A stretch of DNA of 64,000 nt, from the NCBI RefSeq assembly GCF_030406045.1, contig NZ_CP128988.1:1523438-1587437 (forward strand). The letters run 5' to 3'. Positions within the stretch are counted from its first letter, which is position 1, and each line of letters begins with the position of its first letter. The translations under genes and the position numbers were made by a program. This DNA is from Thiohalobacter sp. IOR34 (GTDB lineage: Bacteria; Pseudomonadota; Gammaproteobacteria; Thiohalobacterales; Thiohalobacteraceae). Of the stretch, positions 43,376-50,795 are shown piece by piece. The notes beneath the pieces were generated by a model, which worked only from the letters and a program-made list of their open reading frames with translations, was not told the origin of the DNA and did no database searches.

Positions 43376-44146
43376 TCATCGGCTTGCCGGCAGGTGGTCG
43401 ATGCGCAGGCGGGCCGTGCGGCCGCGATGCAGGAAGAGCTCGGCGTGCCCGTAGGGGAGCACGAACCAGGCCATCCCGGCGAGATCGTCCCGGCCGTGGT
43501 CGAGGGGCTGCCGGCGGATCGCCTCCCGTTCCGGGATGAGCGTCGCCTCGCCGTCCGTCACCGGTGCCCGGTCCGGCCCTTCGCTGACCTGCACGACCAG
43601 GAAGATGCGCAAGCCGGCGCGGCGCACCGCGAGCGCCAGCGTGAGCTCGCCGAAGTGCAGCGCCAACTCGTCTGTCACTCCGTATGCCATGTCATAGGCG
43701 AGTGCTGCTTCACGAACTGCCACATCCACGTCCGGAGTCTCCGTCTGCCGAAGTGTCGGGTTGCCCTCGCGGTCGCGCCCCACCTCGATCCGGCCGAGAT
43801 CCGTGGCCGGCGGCCGGCCGCTGAATGCCTTCAGCAGCGGCGCCGTCCAGTCGTCCGTGAGGGGTTCCGTGGCTGGTTTCTTCTCCGGAACCGCCGACTC
43901 GCTAGAAAGCGCGGGTGAAACCTGCCTGTAGAAAAGACTGTCCCGGCTTTCCGTCAGGGGTCCCCTTTCCGGGGCCTCGGGAGGAACCGCGCTTTCCATC
44001 CGGCGCGAGAACGCCTGCCAGGCGGCGAGGCGTTCCCGGCAGAAGGGGCAGGCGTCCAGGTGTGCCTGCCAAGGCGCCTCGAGCCTCTCCCCGTCGCGGG
44101 CCGCGATCAGGCGTTCGTCCGGAAGGTGCCGCTCGAGCAGGTTCAT
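43376..44146 (-). CDS. Anti-sigma factor with zinc-binding N-terminus
   Basis: A 256-residue protein starting at the ATG that overlaps the sigma factor stop. The N-terminus contains HLDACPFCRERL, the H-x3-C-x2-C zinc-anti-sigma motif that holds an ECF sigma factor in check. There is no membrane span, so it should be cytoplasmic. The C-terminal part (LALAVRRAGLRIFLVVQVSEG... ELFLHRGRTARLRIDHL) is beta-rich and unassigned, and could be the sensing domain. It is translationally coupled to the sigma gene (ATGA). Confidence 0.82.
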   Translation of the reverse strand: MNLLERHLPDERLIAARDGERLEAPWQAHLDACPFCRERLAAWQAFSRRMESAVPPEAPERGPLTESRDSLFYRQVSPALSSESAVPEKKPATEPLTDDWTAPLLKAFSGRPPATDLGRIEVGRDREGNPTLRQTETPDVDVAVREAALAYDMAYGVTDELALHFGELTLALAVRRAGLRIFLVVQVSEGPDRAPVTDGEATLIPEREAIRRQPLDHGRDDLAGMAWFVLPYGHAELFLHRGRTARLRIDHLPASR

Positions 44147-44766
44147 GTCTCCCCTCCCCGCCGCACGAGGGCCTCGACCAGGTCGGCGCACAGGCGTTCG
44201 AGCCAGGAAGCCAGCCGCTGCTCGGCCCGCAGCAGCGCCACCCCGACATGGTTCACGGTCATGCCTTCGGCCTCGGCGATCTCGCGGTAGCTCTGCCCCT
44301 GCCGGTGGCGGCGGTGAACGAGTTGCCGGTCACGCAACGAGAGGCGCTCCAGTGCGCGGCGCAGACAGGCCATCAGCGACCAGCGGTCCTGGACATCCAG
44401 CTCCGGGCGGTGTTCGCCTTCGTCGATGGGTGGATATGGCTCCGGCTCCGGATCCACCACTTCCCTTCCCCGCTGGCGCAACTGCTCCAGCATCAGGCGG
44501 TGGGCGATGGTGCGCAGGTAGTTCCCGAGCCGGCCCCGGCCGTGCCACTGGCGCAGCCGGCGCCAGTCGTCCTCGTACAGGTGCAGAAAGACCTGCTGGA
44601 ACAGCTCACGGGCGGTGGATTCGTCGCTGTGGAAACGGTGCATGGCGATGTCCCGGATGCGCGGGCCGTAGACGCGAAGCAGGACCCGGGCGGCTGCCTC
44701 TTCCCCGGCCACCAGCGCGGCGACCAGCGCCTGTTCGGTGGCGTAGGGCGAGAGGTCCTCAGACAT
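44143..44766 (-). CDS. ECF RNA polymerase sigma factor
   Basis: A 207-residue sigma-70 family factor: region 2 (AARVLLRVYGPRIRDIAMHRFHSDESTARELFQQVFLHLYEDDWRRLRQWHGRGRLGNYLRTIAHRLMLEQLRQRG) and region 4 (LRRALERLSLRDRQLVHRRHRQGQSYREIAEAEGMTVNHVGVALLRAEQRL). Region 3 is missing, as in all ECF factors. It is co-transcribed with the anti-sigma gene. The targets are probably the two genes that carry the shared promoter motif on either side, and possibly its own promoter, where a weaker form (TGTAATGAAT) lies about 30 bp before the start. Confidence 0.92.
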   Translation of the reverse strand: MSEDLSPYATEQALVAALVAGEEAAARVLLRVYGPRIRDIAMHRFHSDESTARELFQQVFLHLYEDDWRRLRQWHGRGRLGNYLRTIAHRLMLEQLRQRGREVVDPEPEPYPPIDEGEHRPELDVQDRWSLMACLRRALERLSLRDRQLVHRRHRQGQSYREIAEAEGMTVNHVGVALLRAEQRLASWLERLCADLVEALVRRGGET

Positions 44767-44834
44767 GGGACGGGATTCCGGACGTATTCATTACACCGCC
44801 ACGCTAGCCGATGCCTGCGGCCACGGCAAGCGGG

Positions 44835-44863
44835 TGTAAGAAATCCCGCGCCACCGCCCTCTT
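44835..44863 (+). promoter_or_regulatory. Predicted ECF-type promoter of the 270-residue protein
   Basis: TGTAAGAAA at 44835-44843 and CCCTCTT at 44857-44863, with the intervening sequence also sharing CC, GC and C positions with the motif at 43314-43342 on the other strand. Located 38-66 bp before the start codon. Confidence 0.6.
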
Positions 44864-44900
44864 CCTGGATGTGAGAACACACAAACCGGGAGGAACCCTC

Positions 44901-45713
44901 ATGCCACGCAAAACGTCTGCTGCCGAGAAGTCACTGATCGAGGCGATCCGCGAGTACCATCTGTTCGAGAAGGTGCCGGAACACGAGTTCACCCGCCTGC
45001 GCCCTGGCCAGATCAAGCCGCCCTTCGACCGGGCGCTGGTGGAGCGCGCCATCCGCCACTACATGGCCCACCACCGGCCCTGGCTGCCGCTTGCCCGGTC
45101 CGAGGACACCTACGACAGCATCTGGACCGCCGAGCCCATCGAAGGTGGCTACCGGATCCGCCAGGGTGCGCCGGACGAGGACCCCTACGCGGCGCTCGAC
45201 GCCTGGATCGGGGCGGTGTGTGAGACCACCGAGGCCGTCCTCAAGGGCGAGCGGCCGCTGCTGCCCAGCGACGACAGCATGGTTTCAGAGCTGGTCGAGA
45301 GATGCATCGAATCCTTCGAGGAAGAGATCGACTACTATCTGGAGCATCCGGAGGAAACCCCGGTGCCGGCCGAGGTCCTGCAGGACTGGGACGAACTCGA
45401 TCCGGCCCAGCGCTTCGAATGGATCACCGCCCATTACGCCGCCCATCCCGAAGGGCTGGACTACCTCTCCGAGTACGTCACCGAGTCACCCGCCCACTGC
45501 ATGCCGGCGGAGCTGGATCCGGACTGGGGTCCGGCCGAGGCCCTGGGCGCCGGTCCCATCGAATTCCCGATCGGCTGGGTGAACGTGGTGCTCGACGCCG
45601 GCATCCACGGCGATGCCACCGAGGTTGTCGTCAAGCCGCGCCTGGCGCTGACCTTCCTGCAGGTGTGGCTGGACGACAACGAGAAGGGTGTGCGCATCCT
45701 GCTGGCGGGGTGA
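44901..45713 (+). CDS. Hypothetical protein, probable ECF sigma target
   Basis: A 270-residue acidic cytoplasmic protein that I do not recognise. GGGAGGA lies six bases before the ATG. Conspicuous parts are ASIREYHLFEKV-like N-terminal helix (IEAIREYHLFEKVPEHEF), a Trp/Tyr-rich centre (RHYMAHHRPWLPLARSEDTYDSIW), and an acidic region ESFEEEIDYYLEHPEE, before a C-terminal beta-like part (IGWVNVVLDAGIHGDATEVVVKPRLALTFLQVWLDD). Divergent from the sigma factor; the shared promoter motif upstream links it to that regulon. Confidence 0.78.
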   Translation: MPRKTSAAEKSLIEAIREYHLFEKVPEHEFTRLRPGQIKPPFDRALVERAIRHYMAHHRPWLPLARSEDTYDSIWTAEPIEGGYRIRQGAPDEDPYAALDAWIGAVCETTEAVLKGERPLLPSDDSMVSELVERCIESFEEEIDYYLEHPEETPVPAEVLQDWDELDPAQRFEWITAHYAAHPEGLDYLSEYVTESPAHCMPAELDPDWGPAEALGAGPIEFPIGWVNVVLDAGIHGDATEVVVKPRLALTFLQVWLDDNEKGVRILLAG

Positions 45714-45728
45714 CTTTCGGATCCGCAG

Positions 45729-46835
45729 TTACATCACCTGCAGATTGTCCTCCACCCGCAGCCGGATGCCGTGGTTCCGGACCACCTGTTCCCATCGGGA
45801 GAAGCCAGCCGGTGGCTGATACGCGTGCTGCACGGGATCGTATTTTCCCTCGATGCCCGTCATGCGGTACATGCTGTCGGTAGCCGCAGCCTTGACACCG
45901 TCGTCGGTGTTTCGGGATCCGGCATAGAAATCGTTGCCGGGCCAGGAGACGTGGTCCCAGGCCACCAGGCTGAACAGCCGGCAGCCTTCGAACCCGTCAT
46001 CGCCCTCTTCGAAGACGTTCACACGGCTGAGCGGCGGATGACTGCGGCCTTTCATGAGCGGCCTGATCCGATAGACGAGTGATCGGCCGATACGCCAGGC
46101 ATGGTTGTCCGTTCCCTCGTAGGGATCATAGTGGACCTGTCGGAGGCTCGGCCAGCGTGGTGCATGGGTTTCCAGCAGGCGATGCAATGTCTTGCCCAGC
46201 AGAGCATGCAGACCCGTGAAACGACCCGAGAACTGGCCGCATCCAAGTCCGGGCACCGTCACGACAGCACCGGTACCGTATGACGCTGCCACGTCTTCGA
46301 TGGCATCGAACACCGGCACGAGACGACGTTCGTACAGGCGATAGTAGGCAGCCGGATCCAGCGCGCCCTCGGGCGCCACCTCGGTCCGGTCCGGAGAAGG
46401 TATCTGCCCCAGGTCCCGGAGCAGCGCCCCCGGCACGAAGGCCAGGTGCGCCGAAAACGGTGGCTCGTGCACGACCGGATCGTGCCATTCGCCATCGTCG
46501 AAGACGGTGACAGGCACCAGGCAGGCGATGTCGCCGAGCAGCGCAAACTCCTCCGCCGTCCAGTCGCTGCCGTCGCCGGCCACGGCCGATTCGGCGAAGA
46601 TGCAGGGTTTCTTGGTGAGAAGAAGACTGCGAAGCAGATCTTCTGGGGAATCCGGCCATCCACCCGCCTTGTCGAGTTCCATGGCCAAATAATGGCCGGG
46701 ACGTGCACGACCGGCACGCAGGGCGTCCAGCAACCGACCCGCCCGGTCACGGATCGCGGATGGCACGAGCCAGCGATAGCACGGTGTTTTCGTCAATGCA
46801 CCCCTTCCTTCCCAGTGCTTCCAGAGTCCGGCCAT
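45729..46835 (-). CDS. Macrodomain-like protein
   Basis: About 368 residues from the ATG at 46835; the true start is uncertain because the open frame continues upstream into the MITE at 46958-47202 and no ribosome site is clear. The segment VVTVPGLGCGQFSGRFTGLHALLGKTLHRLLE looks like the substrate-binding glycine loop of macrodomains, which bind or process ADP-ribose. An N-terminal part of about 110 residues (CYRWLVPSAIRDRAGRLLDALRAGRARPGHYLAMELDKAGGWPDSPEDLL) and a C-terminal extension (SLVAWDHVSWPGNDFYAGSRNTDDGVKAAATDSMYRMTG) are unassigned. Lying near the ARPP-1 gene, it hints at an ADP-ribose-linked function, but that is inference. Confidence 0.6.
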   Translation of the reverse strand: MAGLWKHWEGRGALTKTPCYRWLVPSAIRDRAGRLLDALRAGRARPGHYLAMELDKAGGWPDSPEDLLRSLLLTKKPCIFAESAVAGDGSDWTAEEFALLGDIACLVPVTVFDDGEWHDPVVHEPPFSAHLAFVPGALLRDLGQIPSPDRTEVAPEGALDPAAYYRLYERRLVPVFDAIEDVAASYGTGAVVTVPGLGCGQFSGRFTGLHALLGKTLHRLLETHAPRWPSLRQVHYDPYEGTDNHAWRIGRSLVYRIRPLMKGRSHPPLSRVNVFEEGDDGFEGCRLFSLVAWDHVSWPGNDFYAGSRNTDDGVKAAATDSMYRMTGIEGKYDPVQHAYQPPAGFSRWEQVVRNHGIRLRVEDNLQVM

Positions 46836-46957
46836 GATGAGTGGGTTGGTGTCTTTCCATTTTCCCACCCGACGGTCCAGGTGCCGGACGGGACGGGCAC
46901 GCTGCCCGTTCTTTGTGCGTGGCCCGCGCTGGCCCGGTTCATCGATGCGCAGATTAG

Positions 46958-47202
46958 CCCGCATATTGCACGAAGGCGGCCTTGCATGCGTAATTTTTCC
47001 GGTATTTATCAAGGCAGTGATTCCCTATGCGGGCAATTGTGCCCTGTTACAGTTTGTGCCTATTCGAGTTCAGACCAAATCTGGCGGCGCATTTTACCCG
47101 ATCCCCCTTGAACCCTAGCGACGGCTATGCTTCCACGGGCGATCGAACAAACTGCTTGGCCAGATTCGCCCTGAAACTCGAATCCTTCGTGCAATATGCG
47201 GG
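46958..47202. mobile_element. 245-bp MITE (copy 2), TTAG target duplication
   Basis: Inverted termini cccgcatattgcacgaagg (46958-46976) and its complement (47184-47202), flanked by TTAG on both sides (46954-46957, 47203-47206). The length equals that of the copy at 33795-34039 and the interior aligns with it (for example tacagtttgtgcctattcga), with compensating changes in both termini (G for C, G for C), so the pairing of the ends is kept. Confidence 0.88.
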
Positions 47203-47346
47203 TTAGACAGAAAAAAGCGCCCTGTCAGGCCCTTTGGTCATGGATGGCGATACATAGACATCCCGGATCAATGGCTGCTGACTATCCGCTGACCACTGCT
47301 TACCGGAAATCCCCGGAAACCGCCGCTGCCCAAATGTTCCTGATAC

Positions 47347-47403
47347 CCTCCTGTTGACATATTGGCAACACCGCCCTATGGTTGCCAATATGTCAACAGG
47401 AGG
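47347..47403. promoter_or_regulatory. HigBA promoter/operator: perfect 23-bp inverted repeat
   Basis: Arms at 47347-47369 and 47381-47403 are exactly complementary, separated by 11 bp. The left arm contains TTGACA (47354-47359) and, 17 bp on, TATGGT at the spacer/right-arm junction, an almost ideal sigma-70 promoter; the right arm contains the AGGAGG ribosome site of higB. A repressor on this dyad would cover the whole promoter. Confidence 0.8.
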
Positions 47404-47408
47404 GCTGT

Positions 47409-47723
47409 ATGCACGTCATCTCGAAGCGTCCCTTCAACGAAGCGGCCAGGGCACACCCCAATCACAGGCAAGCCCTGGAAGATCTGTACAGGGTGCTTCG
47501 AAAAAGCGCGTTCGGTTCCCCTGAGGAGATGCGGCGTATATTCCCGTCGCTGGACAATTTCAGGTACAAGGACAAATGGTGGGTCATCGATGTCGCCGGC
47601 AATCATCTGCGCATCATCGCCTTCATCCAATTCGTCCACAACCGTTCGTATGTGAAACACATCCTCTCCCATGCGGAGTACGACAAACTCTGCAAGCGCT
47701 ATGCACGAGGTGATTTGAAATGA
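47409..47723 (+). CDS. higB: HigB-type toxin (mRNA interferase)
   Basis: A 104-residue RelE-superfamily toxin that cleaves ribosome-bound mRNA. HigB hallmarks: MHVISKRPFNEAARAHPNHRQALEDLYRVL at the start, RIFPSLDNFRYKDKWWVIDVAGNHLRIIAFIQF, and the C-terminal HILSHAEYDKLCKRYAR. Toxin precedes antitoxin, the reversed order typical of hig loci. GGAGG lies five bases before the ATG. It overlaps higA by ATGA. Confidence 0.92.
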   Translation: MHVISKRPFNEAARAHPNHRQALEDLYRVLRKSAFGSPEEMRRIFPSLDNFRYKDKWWVIDVAGNHLRIIAFIQFVHNRSYVKHILSHAEYDKLCKRYARGDLK

Positions 47724-48148
47724 CAGCCATGGCTTTTAAAGATGCCTGCCACAGCTTTGCCCGGGCTGCGGCGCCTTATTATCACATCACTGATGATAAG
47801 CACTACAAGGAAGCGCTTGCCTTGATCGAGGAGCTTCTCGAAGAGGCGGCCGACTCCCCGGATGACCCGCTGAATGCGGTCATCGAAATGCTGAGCCATG
47901 CCATTGAAACCTACGAGAACAAGGATGAGGAACTGGTGGCATTCGAAAAGCGGGCGATGGATCTGCCCGCTGATGTGGCCATGCTCAGGCTGCTGATGGA
48001 CCAGCATGGCCTGGGGACCGCCGATCTGCCGGAAATCGGCTCCAAGTCGATGGTATCGCGGGTACTGTCGGGCCAGCGTAGTTTGAACAAGAAGCACATC
48101 CAGGCACTGGCGGAACGATTCGGCATCGATCCGGGGTTGTTTTTCTGA
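47720..48148 (+). CDS. higA: HigA-type antitoxin
   Basis: A 142-residue antitoxin and autoregulator: an N-terminal neutralising part and a C-terminal XRE helix-turn-helix (AMLRLLMDQHGLGTADLPEIGSKSMVSRVLSGQRSLNKKHIQALAERFGIDPGLFF). Translationally coupled to higB. The operator is the inverted repeat at 47347-47403. Confidence 0.92.
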   Translation: MTAMAFKDACHSFARAAAPYYHITDDKHYKEALALIEELLEEAADSPDDPLNAVIEMLSHAIETYENKDEELVAFEKRAMDLPADVAMLRLLMDQHGLGTADLPEIGSKSMVSRVLSGQRSLNKKHIQALAERFGIDPGLFF

Positions 48149-48340
48149 AAAAAAACCAGCCCGGGAAGATTCGGACCCAAGGTACGGATTCCGTTGCGGA
48201 ACCTGCGCGTGACCTCTTGAGGGAAATCAACATGTTACCTGCCAGCCCAAAAGGGTACGTGTCGCTTTCCGAGGGTTGGAACGAGGAATTTCGCGGCCGG
48301 AGATCAAGCAGCACAGCAAGACACCTGGTTCATACGCTAG

Positions 48341-48537
48341 CCCGGATACTGCATCAGGACCCCGGATGATGGCGTGGCTGGACCCGCCGGGGATCGCGGC
48401 CTGGAGGCCGCTCCTACGGGGAATGGCGGCACAATATGTTGTCGTAGGAGCGGTCTCCAGGCCGCGATCGAGGCGCAAGGGGTACCCGCCATCCTGCCAC
48501 CCCGGCCCACGGAGTCTGCCCTGGTGCAATATCCGGG
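48341..48537. mobile_element. 197-bp MITE variant carrying an inverted REP pair, CTAG target duplication
   Basis: Ends cccggatactgcatcagg (48341) and tgcaatatccggg (to 48537) are imperfect inverted repeats related to the 245-bp family, flanked by CTAG on both sides (48337-48340, 48538-48541). The interior differs from the 245-bp version and contains two REPs in opposite orientation (about 48395-48420 and 48444-48470). A similar interior occurs at 37646-37900. No gene lies in the rest of 48149-48611. Confidence 0.8.
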
Positions 48538-48611
48538 CTAGCTAGCTTATGCGCGGTTTTACTTAGCCGCTAACAAAACACTACGCACTCACCATCCGTG
48601 TCTGACCGTCG

Positions 48612-49712
48612 TCACTCCATCACCAGCGAATAGCTCGTGCTGCGCCCACCACCGGGTTCTTTTCGTAATGCGCCGCGCTCGATCAGATCGAGTATGTCGC
48701 GGTATGCCGTATCCTGCGAGCACTTTGCAATCTTTGCCCATTTCGAGGTGGTGAGCTTTCCTTCGAAACCGTCCAGCAGCCGGTTCAGAACCTTGATTTG
48801 TCGTTCATTCAAGGGTTCTTTGGCAAAGCGCTCCCAGAAGCGCGCCTTCTGCAGTACCTGGCTCAACGTCTCTTGCGCCCCCTCGATGGCACGAAGGAGG
48901 CAGTTCAGAAACCAGTCCTGCCACCGCGTCACATCGAGTTCGCCTTTCTGGGTCCATTCCAGCGTGTCGTAATAGGCTTTGTGTTCCTTGCGGATTTGTG
49001 CCGACATGCTGTAGAAGCGCTGGCCTGTTTTCTCCGAACGGGCGAGCGCCATGTCCGCAATCGCCCGGGCGATACGTCCGTTGCCGTCATCAAACGGATG
49101 GATGGTGACGAACCACAGGTGCGCCAGTCCCGCGACCAGCAGTGGGTCCGTATCTCCAGGCCGCTCAAACCAGCGCAGGAATCTTGCCATTTCACCGGGT
49201 ATGCGGTCTGCCGGTGGTGCCTGATAGTGGACCGTCTCCCTGCCGACCGGGCCGGACACAACCCGCATGGGGCCGTCGCTGTCGTCACGCCATTGCCCCA
49301 CCCGGATTTTGGTCATCCCGCTCCGGCCGGTTGGGAACAGCGAGGCGTGCCAGGCAAACAGTCGCTCCTCGGTCAGCGGTAGTGCATGGTTGCCCGTTGC
49401 ATCCAGCATCATCTCGACGACGCCTTCGACATCGCGGTCGGCAGGGACCAAGCCGCCGATATCCATGCCGAGCCGGCGCGCGATGGAGGATCTGACTTGT
49501 TCGGGGTCCAGCCTCTCGCCTTCGATTTCGCTGGATTTGACCACGTCCTCGGTCAGGGTGCGGAGATGGGCTTCACTGCGGAGGTCAAAGCCCAGCGCCT
49601 CCATCTTGCCCAGCAGCCGTCCTTGTTCCCTGGATACGCGTGCGAGCAACCTGGAGAGGCTTGTTTCATCCCAGGTAAAGGCGGGCCAATCCGGTTTTTC
49701 CCATAGGTACAT
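48612..49712 (-). CDS. Fic-family AMPylase-type protein (DUF4172-Fic-HTH, self-inhibited)
   Basis: A 366-residue protein. The N-terminal DUF4172 segment contains SSEIEGE (residues 60-66), the S/T-x3-E-G inhibitory helix of class II Fic proteins. The active motif HPFDDGNGRIAR is complete, so transfer of AMP (or another NMP) from NTP to a target hydroxyl is expected once the inhibition is lifted. The C-terminus is a helix-turn-helix (TSKWAKIAKCSQDTAYRDILDLIERGAL). The upstream region is a duplicated 55-bp unit containing four tctccgc motifs, possibly its own operator. Confidence 0.9.
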   Translation of the reverse strand: MYLWEKPDWPAFTWDETSLSRLLARVSREQGRLLGKMEALGFDLRSEAHLRTLTEDVVKSSEIEGERLDPEQVRSSIARRLGMDIGGLVPADRDVEGVVEMMLDATGNHALPLTEERLFAWHASLFPTGRSGMTKIRVGQWRDDSDGPMRVVSGPVGRETVHYQAPPADRIPGEMARFLRWFERPGDTDPLLVAGLAHLWFVTIHPFDDGNGRIARAIADMALARSEKTGQRFYSMSAQIRKEHKAYYDTLEWTQKGELDVTRWQDWFLNCLLRAIEGAQETLSQVLQKARFWERFAKEPLNERQIKVLNRLLDGFEGKLTTSKWAKIAKCSQDTAYRDILDLIERGALRKEPGGGRSTSYSLVME

Positions 49713-49717
49713 CTTAC

Positions 49718-49827
49718 AATCTCCGCAATATATGCGGATATTATGGCCACTATTCTCCGCAAAGACAAGGACAATCTCCGCGCGTTACGCGGAGAAAACA
49801 ACCGCTATTCTCCGCAATATCCGCATC
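49718..49827. promoter_or_regulatory. 55-bp tandem duplication with four CTCCGC boxes upstream of fic
   Basis: CTCCGC occurs at 49721, 49755, 49776 and 49810, spaced 34, 21 and 34 bp. The block caatctccgc...ctattctccgcaa is present twice, starting at 49718 and 49773. Short dyads (ctccgcgcgttacgcggag at 49776-49794; ccgcaatatatgcgg) centre on two of the boxes. The C-terminal helix-turn-helix of the Fic protein is a candidate ligand. Confidence 0.6.
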
Positions 49828-49867
49828 CATCACCTCGATGGCGGATCCCTCATCACGGGGAGACGTG

Positions 49868-50042
49868 CGGAAAAAGCCGGACATGGCACTCTCGGCGCTG
49901 TGGTACCTAGGTAAGGAAAACGTCGATGCCGAAGTCGTCAGGCGTATCCGGGAAGGATTGAGCGAAGAGGCGTTCGAAAGACTACGTGCTTCCAGCATGC
50001 CGGCCTGGATGGCCAGCACAATCGATCAATACGGTCGGGAAC
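49868..50042 (+). pseudogene. Duplicated 3' fragment of the AbiEi antitoxin gene
   Basis: About 175 bp nearly identical to 50612-50786, the last 58 codons of the antitoxin gene, lying 150 bp upstream of the intact copy and still in an open frame (MALSALWYLGKENVD...). It lacks the DNA-binding half. It is probably a recombination scar from a related abiE locus. Confidence 0.8.
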
Positions 50043-50144
50043 CGGCCGTTTCCGGGCCCAATAAGTCAGAAAGTTTCTTTACAACACATATACTTACGCA
50101 GAATCTCAGAACCAGACTCGAGCCCCACACCCTCTTGTATTTTG

Positions 50145-50169
50145 TCAGAAAAAATGCTAGTTTTTCTGA
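50145..50169. promoter_or_regulatory. abiE operator dyad
   Basis: TCAGAAAAA (50145-50153) and TTTTTCTGA (50161-50169), perfect 9-bp arms around a 7-bp spacer, 20 bp before the antitoxin start. AbiEi antitoxins autorepress by binding inverted repeats in this position. Confidence 0.7.
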
Positions 50170-50189
50170 TACTCATAGGAGGCTGAACG

Positions 50190-50795
50190 ATGTCCGTCGC
50201 AGAAGGGGTCAAAAAGCGCATCCAGAGAATCCCACGGGGTGAACCCTTCACCAACGCCCATTTCCTCAAGCTCGGCTCGCGCGCAGCGGTCGACAAAGCC
50301 CTGTCGCGTCTGGTCAAGGAAGGTGTCATTCAGCGGGTTGCCCGTGGGGTATTCGTGCGCCCGAAGAAAAGTCGCTTCGTCGGCAGCGTGATGCCGGAGG
50401 TATCCCGTGTCCTTGAGGTCATCGCCCGGGATCATGGTGAAACCATTCAGATCCATGGCGCAGAGGCCGCACGGCGTTTCAAGCTCAGCACCCAGAGCCC
50501 CACCATGCCGGTGTACTACACCAGCGGTCCGACACGCGAGATCCGGATCGGAAATCTGAAGGTCAAGCTCTTGCACACCACGAGCCGCCGCAGGCTGCAA
50601 CATGCCGGGAAAAAGCCGGGCATGGCGCTCTCGGCGCTGTGGTACCTGGGCAAGGAAAACGTCGATGCCGAAGTCGTCAGGCGTATCCGGGAAGGATTGA
50701 GCGAAGAGGAGTTCGAAAAACTGCGTGCTTCCAGCATGCCAGCCTGGATGGCCAGTGCAATCGAACAATACGGTCGGGAAGCCTCCCATGGCTGA
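50190..50795 (+). CDS. AbiEi-type (DUF6088) antitoxin
   Basis: A 201-residue DNA-binding antitoxin of a type IV toxin-antitoxin system. The N-terminal winged helix is VKKRIQRIPRGEPFTNAHFLKLGSRAAVDKALSRLVKEGVIQRVARGVFVRPK, followed by the C-terminal antitoxin domain. GGAGG is seven bases before the ATG. Overlaps the toxin gene by 8 bp. In this class the antitoxin counteracts the toxin without direct binding and represses the operon. Confidence 0.88.
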   Translation: MSVAEGVKKRIQRIPRGEPFTNAHFLKLGSRAAVDKALSRLVKEGVIQRVARGVFVRPKKSRFVGSVMPEVSRVLEVIARDHGETIQIHGAEAARRFKLSTQSPTMPVYYTSGPTREIRIGNLKVKLLHTTSRRRLQHAGKKPGMALSALWYLGKENVDAEVVRRIREGLSEEEFEKLRASSMPAWMASAIEQYGREASHG

